Positions 35,873-46,981 of a stretch of 64,000 nucleotides of DNA are shown piece after piece. Below the pieces are notes generated by a model. The model saw only the letters and a list, made by a program, of their open reading frames with translations, was not told where the DNA came from and searched no databases. The number at the start of each line of letters is the position of its first letter. Position 1 is the stretch's first letter. The DNA lies in NCBI RefSeq assembly GCF_021283545.2, contig NZ_CP128540.1:5181501-5245500 (forward strand). Direction: 5' to 3'. The position numbers and the translations under genes were made by a program. This DNA is from Pseudomonas alloputida. Its GTDB lineage: Bacteria; Pseudomonadota; Gammaproteobacteria; Pseudomonadales; Pseudomonadaceae.

Positions 35873-36048
35873 CAAGCTTTCCTTTTATTCAGTATTAAAA
35901 ACCCCGCAAATGCGAGGCCTAGTAAATAGATGATCTTAATTTGGTTCACTGTAGCAAAAATATGGCTTATTCCCTAGAAGAACTTGCAAAATTATTGTCC
36001 CAGCCGACACAGCTGTAGCTCCTCTTAAAAAAGAGGGCGGCGGCAAAA
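35873..36048. other. AT-rich spacer between aph(3')-VI and ISAba125
   Basis: 176 bp of Acinetobacter-like DNA. It contains a CCTCGCA/TGCGGGG-like hairpin near 35903 and an 18-codon frame at 35962-36018 (MAYSLEELAKLLSQ) that I cannot place. The aph promoter must lie here or in the ISAba125 end; no clear -35/-10 pair could be assigned. Confidence 0.5.
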
Positions 36049-37135
36049 ACTGAGTGCAACACCTGACCTTTCCGGTACGGTGCTGCCCCTATGTCTTATT
36101 CCGAACTCAGCGTTGAAGAACGCGCCACCATTCAAATCGGCCGTGCCCAAGGGTTCAGCCTGCGCAAGATTGCTTGCTTGATCACCCGATCCCCTTCGAC
36201 CATCAGCCGGGAGCTGCGCCGCAATCGAGATGTCTGTGGCGGCTACTCGGCCCGCATGGCCCAGCAGCAGATGCAGGCCCGCCGCCAACGCTGTCGACCG
36301 AAACGAAAGCTCTTGCCGAGTAGTGAGCGCTTCCAGTTGGTGGCCCATATGCTGCGCGAGCGTTTGTCTCCCGAGCAGATTGCCGGCAAGCTGCGCAGCA
36401 TGAACATTCCCAGCCTCAGAGAAGCCTACGTCTGTCGCGAGACGATCTATAACGCCATCTACGCCTTGCCGGTCGGCGAGCTGCGTAAAGAGCTGATCAT
36501 CTGCCTGCGCCAAAGTAAGACGACGCGACGGCCGCGCTCTGGCGGCGTGGATCGACGCGGCCAGATCCCCGAGATGGTCAGCATCCATGTGCGCCCACCG
36601 GAGATCGAAGACCGGCTGATGCCAGGGCATTGGGAAGGCGATCTGATCAAGGGCAAGGCCAACGCCTCGTCTGTAGGCACGCTGGTGGAACGTACCAGTG
36701 GCTACCTGATGCTGGTAAAGATGAACGACGCGACGGCGACCTCGGCGATGGAAGGCTTCAGTGCAGCGCTCAATGGCATGCCGCTGGCGATGCGCAAGAG
36801 CATGACCTACGACCAGGGCCGAGAAATGGCGCGGCATGCTGAAATCACCCAGCAGACCGGGGTGGCAATTTACTTCTGCGACCCGCATAGCCCTTGGCAA
36901 CGCGGCAGCAACGAAAACATAAATGGCCTGATCCGCCAGTATCTGCCCAAGGGCACGGACTTGTCGGTACACAGCCAAGAAGAACTCGACGCTATTGCAC
37001 TGCAACTGAACATGCGACCGCGTAAGCGCTTCGACTTCAAGTGCCCCATCGAAGTTATGGGTGAGGTGATGCAGAAGGCCATGACTATGCGGCATGATGC
37101 TCCAGCTTCAATTCAATGACCGTGTTGCACTCAGC
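36049..37135 (+). mobile_element. ISAba125 (IS30 family)
   Basis: The element is 1087 bp, the reported length, with ends matching over CTGAGTGCAACAC (36050-36062, and the reverse complement at 37122-37134). The flanks differ (AAA versus TCC), so there is no target duplication and at least one side was formed by recombination or deletion. ISAba125 is a frequent partner of aph(3')-VI in Acinetobacter (TnaphA6). Confidence 0.9.
36091..37119 (+). CDS. ISAba125 transposase (IS30 family)
   Basis: A 342-residue IS30-type DDE transposase. The N-terminal HTH is SLRKIACLITRSPSTISRELRRN. The core has PGHWEGDLIKG (first Asp), MTYDQGREMARH (second Asp) and CDPHSPWQRGSNENINGLIR (Glu). It is full length and probably functional. 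It transcribes away from aph(3')-VI. Confidence 0.95.
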   Translation: MSYSELSVEERATIQIGRAQGFSLRKIACLITRSPSTISRELRRNRDVCGGYSARMAQQQMQARRQRCRPKRKLLPSSERFQLVAHMLRERLSPEQIAGKLRSMNIPSLREAYVCRETIYNAIYALPVGELRKELIICLRQSKTTRRPRSGGVDRRGQIPEMVSIHVRPPEIEDRLMPGHWEGDLIKGKANASSVGTLVERTSGYLMLVKMNDATATSAMEGFSAALNGMPLAMRKSMTYDQGREMARHAEITQQTGVAIYFCDPHSPWQRGSNENINGLIRQYLPKGTDLSVHSQEELDAIALQLNMRPRKRFDFKCPIEVMGEVMQKAMTMRHDAPASIQ

Positions 37136-37465
37136 TCCTGCAACCGCCCTATCTTGCATTGAACCAGCATGTTCTGTGCCTGACTCATCAGTGAGCGAGA
37201 ATGCAACAAACTGCCCCCCAACCTGTGTTGTGCCATCAATTGCTCCACAAAAGGTTGAAATGGCATCAATTGATGCTAGGCGTGCAAAAGATAAGAGTAT
37301 TTCCTGCTGATGCGGCTTTAGCTCGCGGGCCAGACCAATAATTGCCCGCCACTCTTCGTCTTTTACGGAGGCCAAATCTTGTGTAGTGAGCATGCTTCTG
37401 TAAAACGACAGCGTTTCGTCACATGCGTCTTTTAAGAGAGCTTTACACAGGGTCGATGTTTTCAT
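37136..37465 (-). pseudogene. unknown integron cassette gene, 3' end cut by ISAba125
   Basis: The second cassette after blaVIM-4. It begins 14 bases after the VIM attC core (ATG 37465, MKTSTLCKALLKDACDETL) and runs ~109 codons before ISAba125 sequence takes over; the fused frame closes inside the IS at 37085. It is a small, soluble, mostly helical protein with no motif I recognise. Its own attC is missing, so the cassette can no longer be excised. Confidence 0.7.
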
Positions 37466-37471
37466 GGGCTA

Positions 37472-37546
37472 GGTCTAACGCCTGAGTTGAGGGGCTTTTG
37501 CGGAGTAGGCGCAGCCTGCGTAGCAAAAGTCCCGCTCCAACGATTT

Positions 37547-37553
<7 letters not shown>
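37472..37553 (-). other. attC site of the blaVIM-4 cassette
   Basis: On the minus strand it runs from GCATAAC (inverse core, ~37553) to GTTAGACC (37479-37472), with internal complementary arms around TTTTGC...GCAAAA. The next cassette begins directly after it. Confidence 0.85.
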
Positions 37554-39352
<1,799 letters not shown>

Positions 39353-39445
39353 TCCGGTTGGCCCGGTCGTCAGGGAACCGGACCGCGCCAGCGCGGTCCG
39401 ATCCCGGCAACGACCCGACATCAAGGCCCCAAGGACGGGGCCGGA

Positions 39446-39473
39446 GCCCGGCAGCGATGCCGGGCTTTTTGTT
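39446..39473 (+). terminator. groEL terminator, right copy
   Basis: The GCCCGGCA / TGCCGGGC stem is followed by TTTTTG, mirror of 34106-34134. Confidence 0.8.
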
Positions 39474-39578
39474 GTGCCCGCGCCGCGGCAATGTCTGACG
39501 CGAAGATCAGAACGCACCGATACGAACGTGCGAACACAGGCGCAACACTGAGCAGCCGTCCCCGCACCGGAGCGCTGC

Positions 39579-41111
39579 GTGCCGCGCCTCGCCACATCCC
39601 GGCGGCAAGCCGCGGGATGCGCGCCACTGCCGTCCGCCCACACCGGTTCGCGGTACGCGCGCCACGCGCCCGAGCGCACGCTGCTGTACGCGTTGGTAGA
39701 GGCGCACTACCCGGACTTCATTGCACGGATCGAAGCGGAGGGCCGCTCGCTGCCCGGGTATGTCCGCGAGGCGTTCGATGCCTACCTGCGTTGCGGCGTA
39801 CTCGAGCACGGCTTCCTGCGGGTGGTGTGCGAGCACTGCCGTGCAGAGAGGCTGGTGGCCTTCTCCTGCAAGAAGCGCGGGTTCTGCCCGAGTTGCGGCG
39901 CGCGACGCATGGCCGAGAGTGCGCGGCACCTGGTCGAGGAGGTGTTCGGCCCGCGGCCTGTGCGGCAATGGGTGCTGAGCTTTCCGTACCCCTTGCGTTT
40001 CCTGTTCGCCAGCAAGCCAGAAGCCATTGGCCCGGTGCTGGGCATCGTGCAGCGCGTGATCGCCGGCTGGTTGGCCGATCAAGCCGGCATCGACCGCGCC
40101 AGCGCCCAGTGCGGCGCGGTGACGCTGATCCAGCGTTTCGGCAGCGCGCTGAACCTGAACATCCACTTCCACATGCTGTGGCTCGACGGCGTGTACGTGG
40201 AAGCCACCGAGCTGCCGCGGCGCGAACTGCGCCTGCACCGCGCCCGTGCGCCCACCACCGCGCAGTTGACCCAGCTGGCAGCTACCATCGCGCACCGGGT
40301 GTGTCGGCACCTGACGCGCAAAGGCTGGCTCGAAGGGGAGGGCGAATCGGCCTTCCTGGCAGACAGCGCTGCAGGCGACGACAGCATGGATGGGCTGCGG
40401 ATGAGTTCGATCACCTACCGCATCGCCACCGGCCGCGACGCTGGCTGCAAGGTCGTCACGCTGCAAACGCTGCCCGGTGACGCCGGTTCGCTGGAGGGCG
40501 AAGCCGGCAAGGTCGGCGGCTTCTCACTGCATGCCGGCGTGGCGGCCGAAGCACACGAAAGCCACAAGCTGGAAAAGCTGTGCCGCTACATCACGCGCCC
40601 GGCGATCAGCGAGAAGCGGCTGTCGATAGCGCTCCAGGGCAGGGTGCGTTACCAGCTCAAGACCCCGTGGCGCAATGGCACCACGCATGTGGAATGGGAT
40701 CCGGTGGATTTCATCGCCAAGCTGGCGGCGCTGGTCCCGCCACCTCGCGCGCATCTCACCCGCTTCCACGGCGTATTCGCCCCGAATGCAAACCTGCGTG
40801 CGCAGCTGACGCCCTCGGGGCGCGGCAAGCGGCCTGCGGGCGATGCGGCGCCAGTGGACGTCAGCGCCCACGACGCGCCGCGCAGCCCCGAGGAGAAGCG
40901 CCGTGCGATGAGCTGGGCGCAACGGCTCAAGCGGGTCTTTTCCATCGACGTCACCGCCTGCGTCCACTGCGGTGGCACCGTGCGGATCGTCGCCAGCATC
41001 GAGGAACCCACCGCCATCCGCGCCATCCTCGCCCACTTCGAGAAGCACGGCGCGCGGGAAGAAGCGCACTACAGGCCCGCAGCGCGCGCGCCGCCAGTGC
41101 AAGCCGCGTGA
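39579..41111 (+). CDS. rcr3: ISCR3 rolling-circle transposase Rcr3, right copy
   Basis: Identical 510-residue HUH transposase to the left copy, with the zinc ribbon, the NIHFHML HUH motif and the KLCRYITRP catalytic Tyr. Its oriIS lies downstream at 41336-41355, against the truncated DUF262 gene. Rolling-circle events starting here would proceed leftwards through groEL/intI1 into the VIM-4/aph segment, so this copy is placed to mobilise those genes. Confidence 0.93.
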   Translation: MPRLATSRRQAAGCAPLPSAHTGSRYARHAPERTLLYALVEAHYPDFIARIEAEGRSLPGYVREAFDAYLRCGVLEHGFLRVVCEHCRAERLVAFSCKKRGFCPSCGARRMAESARHLVEEVFGPRPVRQWVLSFPYPLRFLFASKPEAIGPVLGIVQRVIAGWLADQAGIDRASAQCGAVTLIQRFGSALNLNIHFHMLWLDGVYVEATELPRRELRLHRARAPTTAQLTQLAATIAHRVCRHLTRKGWLEGEGESAFLADSAAGDDSMDGLRMSSITYRIATGRDAGCKVVTLQTLPGDAGSLEGEAGKVGGFSLHAGVAAEAHESHKLEKLCRYITRPAISEKRLSIALQGRVRYQLKTPWRNGTTHVEWDPVDFIAKLAALVPPPRAHLTRFHGVFAPNANLRAQLTPSGRGKRPAGDAAPVDVSAHDAPRSPEEKRRAMSWAQRLKRVFSIDVTACVHCGGTVRIVASIEEPTAIRAILAHFEKHGAREEAHYRPAARAPPVQAA

Positions 41112-41354
41112 CGATCTGCCGGCTGCACAGCCGACGGCGAAACCGGAATCCGAGCCGATGCGGCCACGATCCGCAGGGCGGCGCTCGGCCCGCTGTCGGG
41201 AATCAGCGAAGCATGGCTGCTGACAACGCCGCTGCGTGGCCCCGCGATGCCGAAATCCCACTCACAGACGTCCGATCCGTGCCCAAAACGGGGCTTGCGC
41301 GACCGCCGCCTACCCAGCAGACTGCCCGAAAAGGGCGTTTGAACTTCCTATACG

Positions 41355-42026
41355 CTAGTTGCGAATCAGATCGGCCTGGCTGAGCTCAAGGCCGGTGGAA
41401 TTCATGCTCTCGAAGATGAGCTGAGGATTGTCCTGAGTGCGATCGAGCGACACCTCGACGATGAGCAATTTGGCCAACCCTTGGCAGATGGCTTTGAGCT
41501 CGTCCTGATGCTTGTTTATCAGCGCCTGAAAGAGCGTGTAGTTCTGCTCTATGCGGGTACTGATCTCCGCAGGCATCGGTGCGGATTTGATGATGGCCAA
41601 CAACGTCTTCTTATCAGTTTCCGACAGAATGAGTTTGTAGTGGCGCTCGCCGTCCTCTTCAGGATTGAGCAGGTAGTAATTGTGCAGCTTTCGCGCGGAG
41701 AAACTGTCCAGCAATTCAGGCAGCTGATTGGCTTCAAAGTGCTTGGCCAGTGCTGCAATCAACAAGGTGCACGTGGTAAGACGTTGTTGTCCGTCGATGA
41801 CCAGCAGTGCTTCCTGGGTGGTGACGGTGGACAGACCACGCTCCACATAAACGATGGAACCGATGAAATGGCCATTAATCTGCTCGTCACGACCCGACCT
41901 CAGCAAATCTGACCACAGCTGTTGGCACTGGGCTTCCGTCCAGGAGTAATTGCGCTGATAGATGGGAATGACGAACTGCGGAGATTTCTTCAAGAACTTG
42001 AGCAGGTTGGTTTCTGTGGCCTTCAC
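41355..42026 (-). pseudogene. DUF262 (GmrS-like) protein, C-terminal part removed by ISCR3
   Basis: The N-terminal ~223 residues of a DUF262 protein. It has the nucleotide-binding signature LLVIDGQQRLTT and the N-terminal FVIPIYQRNYSW block typical of the GmrSD family of type IV restriction and anti-phage proteins. It ends LELSQADLIRN followed by a stop formed at the ISCR3 junction. Full-length relatives are usually 550-700 residues with a DUF1524/HNH nuclease, which is absent. It is last in the operon with DUF4391, helicase and WYL genes (9-bp gap). Confidence 0.8.
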
Positions 42027-42035
42027 TTCTATTCC

Positions 42036-42842
42036 TCAGAGATATTGAGCGATCTGCTGACGCTCGGCCAACAGTGCTTTTAATTGGAGATTGATTTCGA
42101 CTTGGCGTGCCATCTGCTTTTCCTTCGCGCCTTGTGCCCGCAGGCGGCTGATCTCGCCTTCAAGCCGCTCGCAATCGGCCAGCGCCTGCCGACGCGCCGC
42201 CGCCTGCTCCGGCGTTGCCGTGGTTCGGTAGTTTCCTGTCCGCCGCGCAGCCTGCAGGGCCTGCACGCAATCCATCCAGCCTTGATAGAGGGCGTGCAAC
42301 GAGGTCTGGGGCTGGTGTGCAATCGACAGGGATTGCACGAAGGCATGCTCGGCTTCGGAGCGTGCTGCGGCATCGGTCGCCGTGGCATTGGCGGTTGCGT
42401 GGGATAGCAAGGCCAACGTAAGGCTGCCGTCGAGCACCACTTTGCTGGCCTCGTTCTGCGCCCAGCGCTTGTGGGCCAGGGACAAGGCCACCGTTTGTCC
42501 TTCAACCAACAGCAACAGCACCGGATAAGGCACCGCACGGTGCACCAGTTCAGCCAGCCGCGAGCAACTGGCGGGTTTGACGGTACCCCGCAAGGTCACA
42601 ACCAGCACTGCGATCTCAAGGTACTCGCGCTGCGCGTCCCGGTAGTCAGGCACGCCGATGGTGTTGGGCTTGAGCGCGGCGAACCACTGGATTTCTTCAA
42701 TGGCATCGGTGATCAAGCGTTTGTCGGACGCCGTAGGCACACCATTCTCCAACAGCAGTTTCTTGGGGACGCGCTGCTCTACCCGGCAACTGTCGGGCAG
42801 GCCCAATGCCTGGATAACGGCGTGCGCGTCGATGACCGTCAT
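42036..42842 (-). CDS. DUF4391 domain protein of the helicase operon
   Basis: A 268-residue DUF4391 protein. The N-terminal two thirds form the conserved domain (QRVPKKLLLENG, LKPNTIGVPDY, YPVLLLLVEG), and the C-terminal ~60 residues form a coiled coil (LEGEISRLRAQGAKEKQMARQ is typical). DUF4391 genes are repeatedly found next to SNF2-type helicases and DNA methyltransferases or type III-like restriction subunits. The biochemical role is unknown. The start overlaps the helicase stop by 4 bp (coupled translation). Confidence 0.85.
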   Translation of the reverse strand: MTVIDAHAVIQALGLPDSCRVEQRVPKKLLLENGVPTASDKRLITDAIEEIQWFAALKPNTIGVPDYRDAQREYLEIAVLVVTLRGTVKPASCSRLAELVHRAVPYPVLLLLVEGQTVALSLAHKRWAQNEASKVVLDGSLTLALLSHATANATATDAAARSEAEHAFVQSLSIAHQPQTSLHALYQGWMDCVQALQAARRTGNYRTTATPEQAAARRQALADCERLEGEISRLRAQGAKEKQMARQVEINLQLKALLAERQQIAQYL

Positions 42843-45800
42843 GCTGCCTCCCTTTCCGGCAGCACCACCAGGAATGCCACCACCTCAAAATCACCGCTGC
42901 CGGCGAATTCGCCTTTCATGGCGTGCGTGCCGCCGGGCGTGAATAGACTGGCCACGGCCCGTTCCTCGTGCTTGCCGGCGACGGATGCCACTGCCGCCGC
43001 GAGCAGCTTCTGGGCATGGCGCATGTCTTCGCCCCCTTTGGTGGCCTTGTCGAACCGCGCGCAGGCACTTTCATCAGGTCGTTCGCGCCCCAGCGAAAGG
43101 CGCTTGAGGCGGTCCAGGATGCGTTTGGCCTGGGGGTAAGGCAGCAATACGGTTCCGTCATCGCCGACATGCACCAGGTAGTGCGGCGCGAGCGGGTAGT
43201 CGGACGATGCGGCGGGCTTTGCTGCCGGGCCGCAGGCTTGCAAGCAGAAGATCACGCCGGGGGGAATATCGGCATCCAGTGTCGTGGTCACCGCATAGGC
43301 TCCAAGGGGCTGGGTGTCGAGCTTGCCGGGGTGCGCCTTCAGATATTGCGCCAGATCGATGCGGAAGTCGGTCAGGGTGAGGTCGGTGATCGACACGCCG
43401 GTGGACAGGTCTTCCATGTCGATGACGGTGTCCTGCAATTTGAGCAACTGCTTGCGCCGGTATTCCAGATCGTTCATGGCGTTGCCGGATTGTTGCTCGA
43501 TCAGGTTTTCTTCCCCTGTGGCCGAGACATCGAGCAGCACCATGCGACCGCTGACGCGCTGTTCCAGGTTGATGTATTCCTCCAACTCCATGTTGGGCCA
43601 GAAGTTCACGAGCTGGATGCGCTGGTTGGGCGAGCCGATGCGGTCGATGCGTCCGAAGCGCTGGATGATGCGCACCGGGTTCCAGTGGATGTCGTAGTTG
43701 ATCAGCCAGTCGCAGTCTTGCAGGTTCTGCCCTTCGGAAATGCAGTCGGTGGCGATCAACAAGTCAATCTCGCCTTCAGCGGCCAGTTCGGCCGGGCGCT
43801 CCTTGGCGCGCGGCGCAAATGCCGACAGCACATCGCTCATGCCTTTGCGCAGACCGGGCAAGGTGGTCTGTATGCCGGCGCTCCCGGTGACCAGCGCAGC
43901 ATCGACACCCAACGTGCTTTTGGCCCAGGGAGCGAGCTGCGCATAGAGATAGTGCGCCGTATCGGAAAAAGCAGTGAACACGATGATCTTGCGGTTGCCG
44001 GGGTTGATCGGATCGTGGCACTTGCGTTGGATCAAGTCGCGCAGTGCGGTCAGCTTGGCGTCGCGGGCGGCATCGATTTGTTTGGCAGCCGCCAGCAGGG
44101 TTGCCAGGCGGTTGCGGTCTTCCAGCAGATCCTGCTTCCAGCGGATCAGATCCACGTCATCCAGCAGCACCTTGACTTTGCGCCCGACCAACAAGGACTC
44201 GAACGCGGGGTCGTCGATATCGACGTCGGCAATGTCGATTTCCTCCAGTGCATCGGCATGCGACTCAATGCGGCCCAGCGTGGCCTCCACGTCCTTGAGC
44301 TGCCTTTGCAGTGTCAGGGTGAAGGAAGAAACGGCGCTTTCCATGCGTTTGAGCACGTTCACACGCAGGAGATGAATCAGGCTTTCTTCGCGGTCCGCTT
44401 GGCGGAAGAAGCTTTCTCCGCCGCGAATCTGCGTGCTGTACTTGGCGTCGTAGGCTTCCTGTTTGTGGGGCAGGACATAGCGCAGCGGCGCATAACTGGC
44501 CAAGGTGAGTCGGCGGATTTCCTGATTGATGTCGCGGATGGCGCGGAACTCGCCCGCAAGGTCAACGTCGGCCTTGATGTTGATCGGTGGCAGGCGATCC
44601 GGGAAGCGGCCTGTCTCGCTGGTGCCGTAGTATTTCTCCACGTGCCGCCGAGAGCGGGCGATGGTGAGATGGTCCAGCAAGGTGAAGTAGTCGAAACCCA
44701 GCATCTCCACCAGCCGGGTCGGTGTTTTTTCAGCTTCGTCCAGCGCCAGCCAGCGGTTGAACTGCGCCTGCGCCTTGCGGGTCGTGGCCTCGATGCTGGC
44801 GATGCCGTGCTCCATCAGGGCGGTGTCATCGCCTTCGGTGGCAAAGGCAATCTGGTTGCGCAGGTCGGCCAGGCGGTTGTTGACCGGTGTGGCCGAGAGC
44901 ATCAGCACGCGGGTCTTGACGCCTTCGCGGATGATCCGCCGCATCAGGCGGTCGTAGCGCGACTCCTTGCCTTTGTGGGTGGCCTTGTTGCGGAAGTTGT
45001 GCGATTCGTCGATCACCACCAGGTCGTAGTTGCCCCAATTCACATGCGACAGATCGATATCGCCGGATGTGCCGCCATCGCGTGACAGGTCGGTGTGGTT
45101 GAGGACGTCGTAGTTGAAACGGTCGCCTGCAAGGACGTTGCGCTTGTCGTTGGCCTTGTAAAGCGTCCAGTTATCGCGCAGGCGCTTGGGCGCCAGCACC
45201 AGCACGCGGTCGTTGCGCAGTTCGTGGTACTTGATGATGGCCAGGGCTTCGAAGGTTTTGCCTAAGCCGACACTGTCGGCAATGATGCAGCCGCCAAAGC
45301 GGTTGAGTTTGTCGATCGCGCCCACCACGCCGTCGCGCTGGAACTTGAAGAGCTTCTTCCACACCACGGTATTGCGAATGCCGGTGGCGGACTTGACGAT
45401 GCGCTCTTCATCCATCTCGTCGCCACTGTCACGAAACAGGTGATGCAACATCAATGTGTAGATGGTGAACGGGTCGCGGTGCTCACCAAGGGCTCGCAGC
45501 GCTTCGAGAACGGCATCACGCCCTTTGCTCTTGTCCTCCGAATCGGTGGCAGAAACGCTTTGCAGATTTGCCCACTGGTGATCGAACCATTGGGCAAGCT
45601 GCGCGGCCTCGTCAGCAGATTCCGATGCCTGAATCAAGCTCAATGGGTTGCCTGGCGTCAGGCCAAGGCCTGATGTGCTGAAGGCGAACGACCCCAGCAC
45701 CACTTGTTCAGGCGTTCCATCGAGCCTGCGCATGACTGCTGCACCTTGAGGCACTGATCTTGATGCCCGCCGCAGATCAACCTTCTCACTGATCCACTTC

Positions 45801-46060
45801 GCGCACTGATTGGCCAACCAGCGTGCCTGCAGACGATTGCGCGCGGCACGGTCACCTTCCGAACCAAGGAGTTCAAGCACCGCATCGTCGGGAGGCACAA
45901 TCAATTGGACCCGTTCCAGGGTGGACAGAGCCTCTCGGACTTCAGCGAAGGCGTAAAGAGAGAACGAAGGCGTCACGCAACCGAGCTGATTGCCACGCTT
46001 GAGATGAGGGCGGATCAAATCGATGACGCGCTGCGAACCGGTGTTGTGGATCAGCTTCAT
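42839..46060 (-). CDS. SNF2/HepA-type helicase of a putative defence operon
   Basis: A 1073-residue superfamily 2 helicase-like ATPase. An N-terminal PLD-like region (residues 1-230) precedes motif I IIADSVGLGKTFEA (about 267-281), motif II VVIDESHNF (DESH), motif III LMLSATPVNN, and the C-terminal RecA domain with IATDCISEGQNLQDCD and VRIIQRFGRIDRIG. Architecture resembles helicases of DISARM-like and other restriction-type defence operons. It lies 12 bp behind the WYL gene and 4 bp into DUF4391. It is intact and probably moves along or remodels DNA for a partner nuclease that is now missing. Confidence 0.85.
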   Translation of the reverse strand: MKLIHNTGSQRVIDLIRPHLKRGNQLGCVTPSFSLYAFAEVREALSTLERVQLIVPPDDAVLELLGSEGDRAARNRLQARWLANQCAKWISEKVDLRRASRSVPQGAAVMRRLDGTPEQVVLGSFAFSTSGLGLTPGNPLSLIQASESADEAAQLAQWFDHQWANLQSVSATDSEDKSKGRDAVLEALRALGEHRDPFTIYTLMLHHLFRDSGDEMDEERIVKSATGIRNTVVWKKLFKFQRDGVVGAIDKLNRFGGCIIADSVGLGKTFEALAIIKYHELRNDRVLVLAPKRLRDNWTLYKANDKRNVLAGDRFNYDVLNHTDLSRDGGTSGDIDLSHVNWGNYDLVVIDESHNFRNKATHKGKESRYDRLMRRIIREGVKTRVLMLSATPVNNRLADLRNQIAFATEGDDTALMEHGIASIEATTRKAQAQFNRWLALDEAEKTPTRLVEMLGFDYFTLLDHLTIARSRRHVEKYYGTSETGRFPDRLPPINIKADVDLAGEFRAIRDINQEIRRLTLASYAPLRYVLPHKQEAYDAKYSTQIRGGESFFRQADREESLIHLLRVNVLKRMESAVSSFTLTLQRQLKDVEATLGRIESHADALEEIDIADVDIDDPAFESLLVGRKVKVLLDDVDLIRWKQDLLEDRNRLATLLAAAKQIDAARDAKLTALRDLIQRKCHDPINPGNRKIIVFTAFSDTAHYLYAQLAPWAKSTLGVDAALVTGSAGIQTTLPGLRKGMSDVLSAFAPRAKERPAELAAEGEIDLLIATDCISEGQNLQDCDWLINYDIHWNPVRIIQRFGRIDRIGSPNQRIQLVNFWPNMELEEYINLEQRVSGRMVLLDVSATGEENLIEQQSGNAMNDLEYRRKQLLKLQDTVIDMEDLSTGVSITDLTLTDFRIDLAQYLKAHPGKLDTQPLGAYAVTTTLDADIPPGVIFCLQACGPAAKPAASSDYPLAPHYLVHVGDDGTVLLPYPQAKRILDRLKRLSLGRERPDESACARFDKATKGGEDMRHAQKLLAAAVASVAGKHEERAVASLFTPGGTHAMKGEFAGSGDFEVVAFLVVLPEREAA

Positions 46061-46072
46061 GGTCGTTCCCGT

Positions 46073-46981
46073 TCAGTCGTCTATCGACGCCTCTGTACTT
46101 GGCGATGCATATCCCGGCGCCAGCACAGCATTGCGCACACCGTAGATGGCAAGGTGGTCTTTCAACCAAAGCCGGTACTCGGGGCCGCGCAGGCTATGGT
46201 CGGGGGAACAATCGACACTCCATTTGCGCAGGATGTACCCGGCCGTGGCTGCACGCAGCTTCATCCGCAGCACGCCGCCCTGCATGCCGTAGTCCATTTC
46301 GGTGATCTCTGGCCGGGGCTGGTCCGGATGGGGAACCAGTTCCAGCTCGACGATCCGTGTCCACTGAATGTCCTGATCGCTCATCTCGTGAGCCGCCACT
46401 GGCTGGCCCTTGAGCACGACAGGGCGTCTGATCCGGGTGATGACGAAATCCCGGAAATCCTGGGATTTGCGGTCGAACGCGCGAACGTGCCAGCGCAGAC
46501 CGTTGTCGATCAGCGCAAACGGAACGATCTCGCGCTCCGTGCGACCGCTTGAGATGGAGTGGTACTCGATGCCGAGCGGGCACTCGTAATGAATGGCCCG
46601 AGTGACGCTCGCCAAGATTGCCAGGTCAGGGTGAGTGAGCCGGGACGGGCTCTCGCTGGCCACCCACGCCTTGATGTGCATCGGTTCACCGTCGCCAAAC
46701 CCCTGGGTCAGCCACGACAACACCCGCTCGGGTGGGAAATCGAAGATCGGCTGGAAGCTCGAACCCAGGACGTAGAACTTGCCTTTGCCGTCGTAGTCGA
46801 TATTGCCCGGAGCCAAGTCCTTGTACAGCGCCAGATCCCTGGACGCGGCAGCGGACTGGATACCAAAACGCGCGACCAAGTCCTGGCGGCGCATCTCCCC
46901 AATGAAGCGCAGACGCAATTCCACGAACGCGAGGCGGTCACGCTGTGGCTGGGTGAGATCGGCAAGCTGTTGGTGGGGCAT
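46073..46981 (-). CDS. WYL-domain transcriptional regulator (BrxR/CapW-like)
   Basis: A 302-residue regulator. An N-terminal winged helix (about 1-85, MRRQDLVARFGIQSAAASRDL) is followed by a WYL domain (about 120-205, with GLRWHVRAFDRKSQDFRDF) and a C-terminal dimerisation part. This architecture and length match BrxR/CapW proteins, which head anti-phage operons and repress them until phage-derived signals appear. It is first in the operon. The ATG at 46981 opens onto a 279-bp promoter region shared with the divergent LysR gene. Confidence 0.82.
   Translation of the reverse strand: MPHQQLADLTQPQRDRLAFVELRLRFIGEMRRQDLVARFGIQSAAASRDLALYKDLAPGNIDYDGKGKFYVLGSSFQPIFDFPPERVLSWLTQGFGDGEPMHIKAWVASESPSRLTHPDLAILASVTRAIHYECPLGIEYHSISSGRTEREIVPFALIDNGLRWHVRAFDRKSQDFRDFVITRIRRPVVLKGQPVAAHEMSDQDIQWTRIVELELVPHPDQPRPEITEMDYGMQGGVLRMKLRAATAGYILRKWSVDCSPDHSLRGPEYRLWLKDHLAIYGVRNAVLAPGYASPSTEASIDD

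Noticed and set aside
36049..36065. Outward promoter in the ISAba125 end driving aph(3')-VI
   Set aside because: A TTGCAC hexamer points toward the gene but no acceptable -10 lies 16-18 bp downstream; a promoter here remains possible but is not supported.
42968..45085. 705-codon open frame antisense to the helicase gene
   Set aside because: It is produced by high GC content opposite a clear helicase with all motifs; it has no domain and no ribosome binding site.
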